64,000 bases of DNA from an uncultured bacterium (GTDB taxonomy: Bacteria; Verrucomicrobiota; Verrucomicrobiia; CAIQCK01). Where the stretch lies: the NCBI GenBank assembly GCA_903870275.1, contig CAIQCK010000090.1:121486-185485 (forward strand), read 5' to 3'. Made by a program: the position numbers and the translations under genes. Each line of letters starts with the position of its first letter. Positions within the stretch are counted from its first letter, which is position 1. The notes under the pieces were generated by a model. That model ran no database searches, was not told where the DNA came from, and saw only the letters and a list, made by a program, of their open reading frames with translations. Below, piece by piece: positions 26,512-35,196 of the stretch.

Positions 26512-28025
26512 TTTTTCACTCCTTTGCCGAGTTGTTCCAGGAACGCCACCAACCCGGCGCGTTCCTTCGCGCCGCCGGTGTAAGCGGGCATCCCTTCGCC
26601 CATATCGGCGGCTGCGTTGAGCATGCTGTTCAGGTCGTCGGCGGATTGGCCCGCAAACGACTTCGATTTGTCGCTCGCCGCGCCGAGGACGTGGCACTTG
26701 CCGCATCGCAACGCGTAGGCTTTCCGGCCCAGCTCGACGCCTTGAAGTCCGTAAACTTCATCCAGCGGCCGCTTGTCCATCCGCTGATAAAGGTAATCCG
26801 CGATCTTCTCCGCCTCCTCCGGTTTGCCCAGGAACTGCGGCATGTTGCCCCTGAGCAAATGCGCCGAGCGGATGATCGCGGCGATGAACGCGCGATCCGT
26901 GCCGTCGAACGCCGGCTTGAGCGCCTTGTAGCCGTCGAGCGTGTGGCAGCTCCGGCAGGCGTGGCGGAACAAATCCGCCCCGTCGTCGCCGGTCTTGAAC
27001 GCCAGTTGCGCCAGATAGCCTTCCTTCTTGTAACGATCCGCCTTCGCCAGTTCCACGCCGTTGCCATACATGTAGCCAGTGATGACGTAGGGCTTGCGGA
27101 TGGATTCGCGGAACCACTCGAAGCACCCGAACCACACCAGGCCCAGCACCATTAACAGCGCCGCCGCCGGGGACGAGAGCTTCCTCGGCGCGAGCACGCC
27201 GAACACCACCAGCAGCGCGCCGATGCCCATCGCCAGCCAGACCGAGTATTCGATGGAATGAATCGGCGTCGGCATGATTTGCAACGCCTTCTCCACGACC
27301 GCCGCCGGGATCGCCTTCCAATACCAATACTCGCACACCGCCGTCACCACGAGGCCCACAATGCCCCAACCCGCCGAGTAGCGCACCATTCGCGCCTTGA
27401 AATCGCCCGGCTCGATGCGCGAGGCCACCAGCAGCGCATAGAGGCCTGCCAGCATCCCGCACACGCCCGTGCGCATCACCAGCGACGGCCAATAGGTCGG
27501 ATTGAAAAAGCCGTCCCAGAAATCCCCCGTCGCCAGCCATTGCCCCGGCGTGAGCATGAACGTGATGATGCCGTTGATGACCACCAGCGACAGCCACGCG
27601 AACACGAAATAAATCCACCCGATGATCATGTGGTCGCGCGCCGCCATCCGCTTCCAGCCGTAGAAATAAAGAATGGCCGATGCTATCTCCACCACGAAGA
27701 ACGTCCACTCCGTCGCCCAGCCCCAGACGTAATTATGAATGAGCGCCTCCGTGGCGGCCGGATTGATCAGGCCGATCACAAACCAGATGCCCACACCCGT
27801 CAGCGCGCCGGCCACCAGCGTCACCAGCACGAAGAACTTCGACAGCTTCTCAATAAACTTTAGCCGCTTCGTGTCCCCGGCCTTGCGCGCGATCCGCTCG
27901 CTCACCACCATGTACAGCCCGCCGCCGATGGCAAAATGCGACACAAAGACGTGGAAGACGGCGATTACTGCCATCAACACACCGTAACCCATCGGCTCGT
28001 CCCAAAACGGATAATTCATCGTCAA
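26508..28025 (-). CDS. CydA-like oxidase subunit with fused dihaem cytochrome c domain
   Basis: A 505-residue protein. Residues 1-310 hold nine or so membrane helices of bd-oxidase subunit I type, beginning VLMAVIAVFHVFVSHFAIGG with a helix-I His that fits a haem ligand. The C-terminal 180 residues are soluble and carry two c-haem sites, CRSCH (357-361) and CGKCH (441-445), each with downstream Met residues. It probably transfers electrons through haem c to a bd-like O2 site, as in the cytochrome-c-fused branch of the bd superfamily. The usual quinol loop is not obvious. A promoter with 17-bp spacing stands upstream. Confidence 0.8.
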   Translation of the reverse strand: MTMNYPFWDEPMGYGVLMAVIAVFHVFVSHFAIGGGLYMVVSERIARKAGDTKRLKFIEKLSKFFVLVTLVAGALTGVGIWFVIGLINPAATEALIHNYVWGWATEWTFFVVEIASAILYFYGWKRMAARDHMIIGWIYFVFAWLSLVVINGIITFMLTPGQWLATGDFWDGFFNPTYWPSLVMRTGVCGMLAGLYALLVASRIEPGDFKARMVRYSAGWGIVGLVVTAVCEYWYWKAIPAAVVEKALQIMPTPIHSIEYSVWLAMGIGALLVVFGVLAPRKLSSPAAALLMVLGLVWFGCFEWFRESIRKPYVITGYMYGNGVELAKADRYKKEGYLAQLAFKTGDDGADLFRHACRSCHTLDGYKALKPAFDGTDRAFIAAIIRSAHLLRGNMPQFLGKPEEAEKIADYLYQRMDKRPLDEVYGLQGVELGRKAYALRCGKCHVLGAASDKSKSFAGQSADDLNSMLNAAADMGEGMPAYTGGAKERAGLVAFLEQLGKGVKK

Positions 28026-28049
28026 CCTCCTCCAGCAATTCTGACGGCT

Positions 28050-28078
28050 AACTTAGACCAGCAGCCCGTCGCGCGCAA
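28050..28078 (-). promoter_or_regulatory. Candidate promoter of the bd/c oxidase operon
   Basis: Minus-strand TTGCGC (28078-28073), 17-bp spacer, TAAGTT (28055-28050), with the extended GGTC preceding the -10. The same GGTCTAAGT arrangement appears in the two promoters at 62.3 and 63.8 kb. Confidence 0.5.
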
Positions 28079-28207
28079 GCGGACGGGCGGGATGAAGCCA
28101 CGAACAAAACCCATCGCAAAGGGGCCGCAACCACAGCCTGCGCGCTGACAGGGTGGTGGCGGCATTGAAAAGGCCGTTGGAAATGCGCGGTCCTTCGACA
28201 TTGTAGT

Positions 28208-28660
28208 AATCGGTGAAACACCGATTGGCGGGGCTGAATCATTTGGGTTCGTTTCGTAAAAAACCTTTTTGAGTTGCCCACCCTTGGACATCGAAAAACT
28301 CGATTTCCAGCGGAAAATGACGTTTTTCAGTTTTAACCGGGGTCATCATTTGGGTTCGTTTTGAAAAACGAACACATAGGATTGAGGGGGGAAATGATCG
28401 CCCCGCCACCGGCGGCCGCCGCCCGCATGGGGGGCGATTTTGCCACTTTCGGCGGCCCGGATACGGCGTGCCCGCCAGACCGGCCACGATCGGTTCCGCC
28501 AGCGCCTGGCGTCTGGACGCCGTCTGGGGCGTTTCCGCGCAATCCGTGGATTGTTTCCGGCTGCCCTTTGGGGCCTCCGGCGGGACGGCCTCTGCTCGCA
28601 TGACGGCGGTCTTCATTGCAGGGCGGAAGATATAGCAAATTTCTCTATTATGTCAAGAGA
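28208..28660 (-). repeat. Promoter-led dispersed repeat element, copy A
   Basis: Read on the minus strand: a sigma70-like promoter (28656-28629), about 260 bp of variable sequence, then two copies of the motif AAACGAACCCAAAT (centred near 28353 and 28246, 107 bp apart). An 8-bp stem hairpin follows at 28208-28226 (AATCGGTG/CACCGATT on the plus strand, AAA loop). A second copy with the same order is at 42.3-42.9 kb. A 125-codon open frame crosses it but has no protein-like character. The rest of 28026-28765 shows no gene. Confidence 0.7.
28629..28656 (-). promoter_or_regulatory. Strong sigma70-like promoter of repeat element A
   Basis: TTGACA (28656-28651), 16-bp spacer containing AATAGAGAAATT, then TATATC (28634-28629). 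Near-consensus in an otherwise GC-rich region, and matched by the same arrangement in element B. Confidence 0.65.
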
Positions 28661-28765
28661 AAATTGTTGTTGTCGCAGGGCCGGTCCGGCGGAGGGGCCG
28701 CTTCACGGGCTTGGGGCCGGAAGGCGGCCCGACGAAGGATGATTCCGCCGGGTCGGCGGCTTCAT

Positions 28766-28960
28766 CTACAGCGAGCAGAGAACCCCCAAAACGATGACCG
28801 CGAGAATAATAATGCCCAGAATGATTACAGCCTTTTTACCCCCTGCCGCGTTCCCGGCATGACCATCACCATATTCCGCTGCCATGCGCTCCTTCTCGTA
28901 TTGACGAATCGTCTCTTCAGGATCGCCTTTCCGCATGTAATCTCTGTCGTAGATTCCCAT
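28766..28960 (-). CDS. Small single-pass membrane protein
   Basis: A 64-residue protein: a charged, Tyr/Arg/Glu-rich start MGIYDRDYMRKGDPEETIRQ, a Gly/Ala stretch, then one membrane helix AVIILGIIILAVIVLGVLCS at the end. The MGIYDRDY opening recurs in small membrane proteins of Planctomycetes and Verrucomicrobia in my memory, where it often precedes rhomboid-like or zinc-ribbon parts; here only the helix follows. A promoter with -35 TTGCAA and -10 TAAATA lies just upstream. Function unknown. Confidence 0.65.
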   Translation of the reverse strand: MGIYDRDYMRKGDPEETIRQYEKERMAAEYGDGHAGNAAGGKKAVIILGIIILAVIVLGVLCSL

Positions 28961-28984
28961 TGGATCACCGTTTCTCTTAGACGG

Positions 28985-29012
28985 TATTTACTCGCTAATC
29001 GGAAGTTTGCAA
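28985..29012 (-). promoter_or_regulatory. Candidate promoter of the small membrane protein gene
   Basis: Minus-strand TTGCAA (29012-29007), 16-bp spacer, TAAATA (28990-28985); start codon at 28960. Confidence 0.45.
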
Positions 29013-29215
29013 GATTATTGGGGCGGTTTCGGCGTGTCGGGGACGCGGCTTGCAAAACCTGTCCAGGCTCGTCGCATGAGCGGCGCAGTCCTGCATCCCG
29101 GCTTGGTGGATCGCGCCCTTCGGGCGCGGTGGCTGTTGACCGAAGCATGAGATGGCCCGTTTCCATGGGGCCAACGCCCCATAGTGTCCGTACGGTTTCT
29201 GTGGTAGCATATCCC

Positions 29216-29800
29216 ATGAGTTTCTTCCGGAGGCTGTTTGGCCCCAAACAAGGCAACGCGGATTGCGAGTTGGTTGCCGATCTCCGCGCCAAGGCGGAAA
29301 ACGACAATGCCCAATCCCAGAATGATTTGGGCAAGGCATTCTTTCTGGGCAGCTTTGGCTTGGCGAAGGATGAGGTGGAAGCCGTGAAGTGGTATCGCAA
29401 GGCCGCCGAGCAGAATGACGCCACGGCTCAATTCAATCTGGGCTGGTGCTACGCCGAAGGACGAGGTGTGACGAAGGGCGAGGTGGAGGCGGTGAAGTGG
29501 TTTCGCAAAGCCGCCGAGCAGAATCATGGCGAAGCTCAGGCTTGTCTGGGCCGCTGCTACTACAATGGCACTGGCGTGACGAAGGATTGGGCGGAAGCCT
29601 ATAAGTGGGAGAATCTCGCCAGGGCGCAGGGCAGACATGGTCTCAGCGGAACAGTTCTTGACCTGCTGGAAAAAGAGCTGACCCCGGCGCAGGTCGCGCA
29701 AGTGCAGAAGCTTTGTCGAGTGTTCAAACCAAGAGGCGGCAGTGATCCCCGGGGAATTTCGTGGCAGGGCGAGAACAATCGGCGAAAGACTGTTCCATAA
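29216..29800 (+). CDS. Sel1-repeat protein
   Basis: A 194-residue protein with three to four Sel1-like repeats: KAFFLGSFGLAKDEVEAVKW, LGWCYAEGRGVTKGEVEAVK and LGRCYYNGTGVTKDWAEAYK. Each ends in an A-rich helix such as FRKAAEQNHGEAQ. Sel1 repeats are protein-interaction solenoids; no enzymatic domain or signal peptide is seen. MSFFRRLFGPK was chosen as the start because the open frame before it has no repeat character and crosses a hairpin-rich region. A terminator-like hairpin follows the stop. Confidence 0.82.
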   Translation: MSFFRRLFGPKQGNADCELVADLRAKAENDNAQSQNDLGKAFFLGSFGLAKDEVEAVKWYRKAAEQNDATAQFNLGWCYAEGRGVTKGEVEAVKWFRKAAEQNHGEAQACLGRCYYNGTGVTKDWAEAYKWENLARAQGRHGLSGTVLDLLEKELTPAQVAQVQKLCRVFKPRGGSDPRGISWQGENNRRKTVP

Positions 29801-29810
29801 GTGTAGCGAC

Positions 29811-29833
29811 CCTCTGTTTATAGAGGTGTTTTA
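29811..29833 (+). terminator. Rho-independent terminator-like hairpin
   Basis: CCTCT (29811-29815) pairs with AGAGG (29822-29826) around GTTTAT, followed by TGTTTTA. It lies 10 bp after the Sel1-repeat gene. The stem is short, so efficiency is uncertain. Confidence 0.5.
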
Positions 29834-29993
29834 GTTGGAAACCGGATGGCATTTTTTTCAACAAGGGGGTGAGTCAGTCATTGTCACGCGGCCTCGGTGT
29901 CTGTGCGGCCATGTGATCAGAAGGCGGACGCTGCACCAGCTCTGCTGCATCGGCACCCCCGGGTGTTACTGCACACAGTTCACTGCTTGCGCA

Positions 29994-30950
29994 TCACTTC
30001 CGGCGAGCCGCCCGCCGCCGAAGGCCCAGCGCACAGATGGCGCCGCCGAGCAGCAACACGGCCGACGATGGTTCCGGAACAGTTTCAATCGTGATGAACG
30101 TCGTCGTCGTATCATACGTCATGCCCAGGGGATTCCCGCTGATGCCTGTGCCGGTGAAGGAGGCGGTATTCGTGCTTTCGATGTGGGTGTAGTTGGCCTG
30201 CAACGTATAAACCTCCCCGTTGGTCAATGTCCCCGGGGCGATGGTGAAGGAAGTCAGTGCCGGATCGGTTTTGCCCAGCTCGGGCGCATAGACGGACTGG
30301 GGCGATGAACCCAGCGGCGTTGGGTAGGAGTTCATGTCAAACAGGATAAAATTGATTTTTCCGCCCAAGCCTTGGGTATACGTGTTGAAAGCGCTTGTGT
30401 TGAAAGTGAGCGTGGCCCCGACGGTCGGATCAATCAGCAGAGTCCCGCTGCTCCACGTCCCGCCGCTGGTGAGCATGGGGGTGGGCGGCAGGACCGGGCT
30501 GGCCAGATTCAGGGAAAGCGTTGGCTGCACCGTGGCGTTGCCCAAGGTGAAAGTGTAGGTGCCGCTGCCATACGACGCGTTCAACTGGGATTGGGTCGTG
30601 CGCGCGTCGCCATACTGGTATCGGTTGTAGCCGCCGCTGGTGGCCCACGTCGGCGAGAAAGACGGCCCGGTGGGGAATGTGATGGTTCCTGACGGGAAAT
30701 CGGCCGTGGGGCTGGGAAGGGTCAAAAGGGGTGCTGCGGAAAGGTTGCTGCCCAGCGTGTCTATCTTGGCGACGATGGAAAATTGGTTGTAGGTAAAGGC
30801 GCTGTATCCACCGACGACGGTGGAAGCGTCTGTTTCCTGCATCACTTGCTGTTCTTCAAGGCTATATTGAGTGGACTGCGCCGCGTGGGCACTCAAAGCC
30901 ATGGCCCAAATCACCGTCATCCCCAATAGGCACTTGTATCCAAGTTTCAT
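29994..30950 (-). CDS. PEP-CTERM sorting domain protein
   Basis: A 318-residue exported protein: signal peptide with MTVIWAMALSAHAAQ, a Thr/Ser/Gly-rich beta-type middle with no recognised domain, and a C-terminal PEP-CTERM signal (VPEPSSAVLLLGGAICALGL followed by RRRAARRK). Such proteins are processed by exosortase and delivered to the surface or matrix. No exosortase gene is in this window. The partner and ligand are unknown. Confidence 0.9.
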   Translation of the reverse strand: MKLGYKCLLGMTVIWAMALSAHAAQSTQYSLEEQQVMQETDASTVVGGYSAFTYNQFSIVAKIDTLGSNLSAAPLLTLPSPTADFPSGTITFPTGPSFSPTWATSGGYNRYQYGDARTTQSQLNASYGSGTYTFTLGNATVQPTLSLNLASPVLPPTPMLTSGGTWSSGTLLIDPTVGATLTFNTSAFNTYTQGLGGKINFILFDMNSYPTPLGSSPQSVYAPELGKTDPALTSFTIAPGTLTNGEVYTLQANYTHIESTNTASFTGTGISGNPLGMTYDTTTTFITIETVPEPSSAVLLLGGAICALGLRRRAARRK

Positions 30951-31057
30951 GTCACCGAAAGCCTAATGATTCCGGTTGTGGCAGTCCATGATTACTTGAG
31001 AACGCAAAATCAGGGATGATTTCGCCAGATCGGGGATCCGGGCTACATCATTCATAC

Positions 31058-32554
31058 TCAAAATGCGGTGGCGGCTTTGCTGACTTCGAGGTAACGGGCG
31101 TAGGCGTCGTCCCACTGAGTCCGGTCGCTCGACGGCTCGTAAGTCACGACGGGGAACGATTGCCGCACAACCTCGCGGGCTTCGTCGAGGGACTTGATTT
31201 CCTTGCGGGCGATGGCCTGCATGAGGATGTTGCCGATGGCAGTGCCTTCGATAGGGCCGGCAATGACCGTGCGGCCGGTGGCGTCAGCAGTGAACTGGTT
31301 CAACAGCGCGCTATTGGAACCGCCCCCGACGATGTGAACGACTGGCGCGCGCTGGCCGCGGCATTCCTCGATCCGTTCCAGCGTCCAGCGGTATTTGAGC
31401 GCCAGGCTTTGCAACACGCAACGCACGACGACGCCCTTGTCGTCGGGAAGCGTCTGGCCGGTGCGCCGGCAGAATGCCCGGAGCGCCGCCGGCATGTCGG
31501 CGGGCGCGAGAAACTCGTGGTGGTCCGGTTCGACGATCGGGGCCGGGGTCGCGACCTTCGCAGCCAACCCGTCCAATTGCGGGTAGCTGAATTCCTCGCC
31601 GGCGCGTTTCCACGCTTGGCGGCATTGTTGCAGGAGCCAGAGGCCCATGATGTTCTTAAGGAACCGCACGGTGCCACAGACGCCGCCTTCGTTGGTGAAG
31701 TTGTAGCCGGCGGTCTTGTCGTTGATGAGCGGCGCGTCCAGTTCCGCGCCCATGAGGGACCATGTGCCGCTGCTGATATAGACGTGGTCGCGGCCGCGCG
31801 CAGGCACGGCGGCGACGGCGCTGGCGGTGTCGTGGCAGCCGGGCGCGATGACGGGCACGGGGCCGAGGCCGGTTTCCTCGCGCACGCTCTTGAGCAGCGG
31901 GCCGAGCACGGTGCCGGAGGGAACGATCTTCGGCAGGATGCTCGTGGGAATGCCGAGCTTTTTCAGCAGCGCGGCGTCCCACGTCTTCTTGCGCGCGTCG
32001 AGGAACTGCGTGGTGCTGGCGATGCTGTATTCGCAGACCTTCTTGCCGGAGAACCAGTAGTTGAAAAGGTCCGGCATCATCAGGAACGTCGCCGCGCCGT
32101 CGAGCTGCGGCGATTTTTTGCGGGCGAGCGCGTAAAGCTGAAAGAGCGTGTTGAACTGCATGAACTGGAGTCCGGTGCTGGCGTAAATCGCCTTGCGCGG
32201 CACCTTGCGGAGCGCGGCGGCCATGGCGGGGCCGTTGCGCGGGTCGCGGTAGCAGACCGGCGGGCCGATCAGCTCGCCGTTGCAGTCGAGTAGGCCGAAG
32301 TCCACGCCCCACGTGTCAATGCCGATGCCGGCGAGGTTGGGGCCGTGCTGCTTGGCGGCGAGCGTGGCGCCGTGCTTGATCTCCGACCAGAGGCGGAACG
32401 TGTTCCAGTAGAGCGTGTCGCCGCAGCGCACGCCGCCGTTGGGGAAGCGGTGCACGTCCTCCAGGCGCAGCTTCGCGCCGTCAAAGTGTCCGATCACGCC
32501 GCGGCCGCTCTCGGCGCCGAGGTCGAAGGCGAGGAATTTCAGGGTGGCTGACAT
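31058..32554 (-). CDS. rhaB: Rhamnulokinase
   Basis: A 498-residue FGGY-family sugar kinase that phosphorylates L-rhamnulose to rhamnulose 1-phosphate. The N-terminal LKFLAFDLGAESGRGVIGHF, followed by RFPNGGVRCGDTLYWNTFRL and the GIDTWGVDFGLLD block, is characteristic of RhaB. The C-terminal nucleotide region has VVHIVGGGSNSALLNQFTAD. Isomerase and aldolase genes are not adjacent, so the pathway is split. A good promoter lies 70-100 bp upstream. The position beside secreted hydrolases fits use of rhamnose from plant or algal polysaccharide. Confidence 0.92.
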   Translation of the reverse strand: MSATLKFLAFDLGAESGRGVIGHFDGAKLRLEDVHRFPNGGVRCGDTLYWNTFRLWSEIKHGATLAAKQHGPNLAGIGIDTWGVDFGLLDCNGELIGPPVCYRDPRNGPAMAAALRKVPRKAIYASTGLQFMQFNTLFQLYALARKKSPQLDGAATFLMMPDLFNYWFSGKKVCEYSIASTTQFLDARKKTWDAALLKKLGIPTSILPKIVPSGTVLGPLLKSVREETGLGPVPVIAPGCHDTASAVAAVPARGRDHVYISSGTWSLMGAELDAPLINDKTAGYNFTNEGGVCGTVRFLKNIMGLWLLQQCRQAWKRAGEEFSYPQLDGLAAKVATPAPIVEPDHHEFLAPADMPAALRAFCRRTGQTLPDDKGVVVRCVLQSLALKYRWTLERIEECRGQRAPVVHIVGGGSNSALLNQFTADATGRTVIAGPIEGTAIGNILMQAIARKEIKSLDEAREVVRQSFPVVTYEPSSDRTQWDDAYARYLEVSKAATAF

Positions 32555-32626
32555 GAATTGGTCTCCGGTGTTTGTTGTGTTGATTGCCGCGAAAACAAAA
32601 CCTCTCTTCCGTCAACAGCGGCCCGC

Positions 32627-32654
32627 AGTATAGTGACCCGCCGGGAGGATGCAA
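32627..32654 (-). promoter_or_regulatory. Promoter of rhaB
   Basis: Minus-strand TTGCAT (32654-32649), 16-bp spacer, TATACT (32632-32627). It lies in the divergent spacer between rhaB and the fusion hydrolase; a second promoter faces the other way 23 bp on. Confidence 0.55.
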
Positions 32655-32676
32655 CTCCGGGCCAACTTATGTTATC

Positions 32677-32704
32677 TTGACGACACGCCGGCACGGACTA
32701 CACT
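32677..32704 (+). promoter_or_regulatory. Promoter of the fusion hydrolase
   Basis: Plus-strand TTGACG (32677-32682), 16-bp spacer, TACACT (32699-32704), about 75 bp before the start codon at 32781. Confidence 0.5.
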
Positions 32705-32780
32705 GCGGCCCGGCTTGGAGGACAGGAGCGCGTGGCTGTTCATCCCATGGCGGAATGAAGCGGCAAAGAGGAGTTAACCG

Positions 32781-35144
32781 ATGAACCACAGACTCTACAT
32801 CGCACTGTATGCAGCGGCGCTCATCTTTTCGATATCAGACATCGGCCTTGCTGAAGAGAGTGCAGGCACAAAGAATACAGCGCTGAAACACATTGCTGAT
32901 TTTCAAGGCGGAAAGCTTTTCAAGGCGGGCGAGGTTCGTGTGCTGGTGCTGACGGGTAATTACCGGCAGATGGGGCGGCAATACGGGGCCTTGTTGAAGG
33001 ACGATTTGCAGGCGATGCATACCACCATTGGAGAGGTCTTTCTGAATAATCCGGACGAAAAACGAAGGATGCACGCAGACGAACTGAAAACGATGGCCCA
33101 AGCCTTGTTCAACCGCTACCCCCAGCGCTACAAGCAGATCCTGTATGGAATGGCGGAAACCTCCGGCCTCGGCATGGACAAAATTCTCCTCGTCAACGCG
33201 CTCGAATGGTTTCCGAAGATCAACCGGCTGCGTTACGGAAAATGTTCCGGCATAGCGGTCTGGGGTCCTTATACCAACGGCCCGGTCATCTTCGGAAGAA
33301 ATGACGACGACGATCCGGCCTTCCTGGCTTTCGCCCGCCCGGTCGTCGCCGTTTTCAAGCCGAACGACGGGAGCATCCCCGCGGCCTTGATAAACTATCC
33401 CGGCGTGATTTACAACGCAACGGGGATGAATGCCGACGGCTTGTTCATGGAACTGAATGCCGGGAACAGCATGGGATTCTCCATGGACCGCGTTTCCATT
33501 TTCACAACGCTGTTCTTGTATCTGCAGGAATATCACAACCTCGCCGAACTGGACCGGGCCATGCGTTCCACACTCGTGGACATAGGCTCCATCATCACCG
33601 TGGCCGATCCAACCCGCGGCTATTCCTACGAATGCTCGCTCTGGGACACGAAGCGGAGGGACCAGGACGCCGATGGAATCGTCGCGGCGGCGAATGGCTT
33701 TTCGCTTCCGGACTGGAATATCACGCCGTTGGACCCGAAGAAGGATCCCGAAGCGAACGAGATCCGGAAAGGGAACCTGCTCAAACTCGCCTCCCAATAC
33801 AAGGGCGCCATCACGCCGGACGTGATGATGAAGAAGATCATGGACGTGGACATCAAGGACGGCGGAGCCACCCATGCCGGGACCATTTTCCAAGTCGTAG
33901 CCGCGCCGGCGGATCGCAAGGTCTGGGTCAAAGTGCCAGGCCGTGTGGAGTGGACGGAAGTTTCCCTGGAGCCACTGTTTCGCGCGCCCGACCACTCGGC
34001 CGCCAAGATCAGCACAGCGACCGCCCAAAGCGCGACTTCCAAGTCTCTCGACACCATCCTCACGCCCTATCTTGCAAAATACAATCTGCCGGCCCTTGCG
34101 GCGGCCGTCGTCCGGGATGGCCGGATCGTGGCCGCCGGCGCCGTGGGCACCCGGCGGGCTGGCGCCAACATTCCGGTGACGCTCAACGACCGCTTCCACA
34201 TCGGCTCGGACACCAAGGCGTTCACCGCGCTCCTGGCGGCGATGATGGTCGAAGAAGGCAAGCTGCGCTGGACCTCCACGATCGCCGAGGTGCTCCCCGA
34301 TCTGGCGGCGGGGATGGATACCCGGCTCCGCGGCATCACGCTGGAGCAACTCCTCTCACACTCGAGCGGTCTGCCGAGTGACAATGAGCAAATCGGGGCC
34401 CTGTATGACAAGGCGTATCTCCAACAGGGGAACCTAGACGAGGTTCGCTGCTGGTTCCTGCGGGAGGCGTTCAAGTTTCCCCTGAAGTCAGAACCTGGCA
34501 CCCAGTTTGCCTACTCGAACACGGGCTACATCACCGTGGGCGCCATGGTTGAGCGCGTGGCCGGGAAGACATGGGAGGAACTGATCCGCGAGCGCATCTT
34601 CAATCCGATGGGTCTCTCGACGGCCGGCTTGTGGGTGCAGGCTTCCGTCGGCAAGGTGGACGCGCCCCTGCCACACGCCATGGTGGACGGGAAGCTGAAG
34701 GCTCTCCTCGCGAGCCCATGTGCGGACGGCCCGATGGCCTTGGGCCCTGCCGGCCTTGCGCACATGTCCATTCTCGACTTCGCCCGTTGGGTGGGCTGGA
34801 ACGCGGGCGAAGGGAAGCGCGGCCCGGCGCTCGTTCGACCCGAGACGCTGAAGAAACTCCACACGCCGGTGATCGAAGCGAGGGTTCCAAATGCCCCGCC
34901 CGGCACGCCGAGCCAGGGCAAGTATGCCCTCGGATGGGGCATACCAAACGTCGAGTGGGCCGTGGATCCGCTGGTCCAGCACGCAGGCTCCAACACCCTG
35001 AACCTGGCGCAAGCCTGGTTCGACCCCAAGCGGGATGCGGGATTCGTTATCGCCACCAACATCGGCGGCGAGAAGGCGGACGCCGCGTTCAAGGTGCTCG
35101 CGAAAGAGCTGTATACGGCCTACATGCTGAAGCGAGGGGAGTAA
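32781..35144 (+). CDS. Exported fusion: C45-type Ntn acyltransferase plus class C beta-lactamase-like hydrolase
   Basis: A 787-residue protein with a signal peptide (ALYAAALIFSISDIGLA). Residues about 45-410 resemble the peptidase C45 / acyl-CoA:6-aminopenicillanate acyltransferase group, where self-cleavage exposes the nucleophile Cys155 in YGKCSGIAVWG; GRNDDDDP and GVIYNATGMNADGLFMELNA follow. Residues about 425-785 are a serine beta-lactamase-like domain with SDTK (Ser476, Lys479) and YSN (Tyr578-Asn580). It probably hydrolyses amide or ester bonds in the periplasm; both active sites look intact. AGGAG stands before the ATG. I know each half well but not this fusion. Confidence 0.82.
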   Translation: MNHRLYIALYAAALIFSISDIGLAEESAGTKNTALKHIADFQGGKLFKAGEVRVLVLTGNYRQMGRQYGALLKDDLQAMHTTIGEVFLNNPDEKRRMHADELKTMAQALFNRYPQRYKQILYGMAETSGLGMDKILLVNALEWFPKINRLRYGKCSGIAVWGPYTNGPVIFGRNDDDDPAFLAFARPVVAVFKPNDGSIPAALINYPGVIYNATGMNADGLFMELNAGNSMGFSMDRVSIFTTLFLYLQEYHNLAELDRAMRSTLVDIGSIITVADPTRGYSYECSLWDTKRRDQDADGIVAAANGFSLPDWNITPLDPKKDPEANEIRKGNLLKLASQYKGAITPDVMMKKIMDVDIKDGGATHAGTIFQVVAAPADRKVWVKVPGRVEWTEVSLEPLFRAPDHSAAKISTATAQSATSKSLDTILTPYLAKYNLPALAAAVVRDGRIVAAGAVGTRRAGANIPVTLNDRFHIGSDTKAFTALLAAMMVEEGKLRWTSTIAEVLPDLAAGMDTRLRGITLEQLLSHSSGLPSDNEQIGALYDKAYLQQGNLDEVRCWFLREAFKFPLKSEPGTQFAYSNTGYITVGAMVERVAGKTWEELIRERIFNPMGLSTAGLWVQASVGKVDAPLPHAMVDGKLKALLASPCADGPMALGPAGLAHMSILDFARWVGWNAGEGKRGPALVRPETLKKLHTPVIEARVPNAPPGTPSQGKYALGWGIPNVEWAVDPLVQHAGSNTLNLAQAWFDPKRDAGFVIATNIGGEKADAAFKVLAKELYTAYMLKRGE

Positions 35145-35196
35145 AGAACCGGAAAAAAAGTGGTGCCACTGTCCGCGCGCCCTGACGGATCCGCCA

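Noticed and set aside
28239..28616. 125-codon minus-strand frame in repeat element A
   Set aside because: Lies downstream of a real promoter, but the sequence is low-complexity and includes the repeat motif read as RNEPK; the matching frame in copy B is not homologous as protein.
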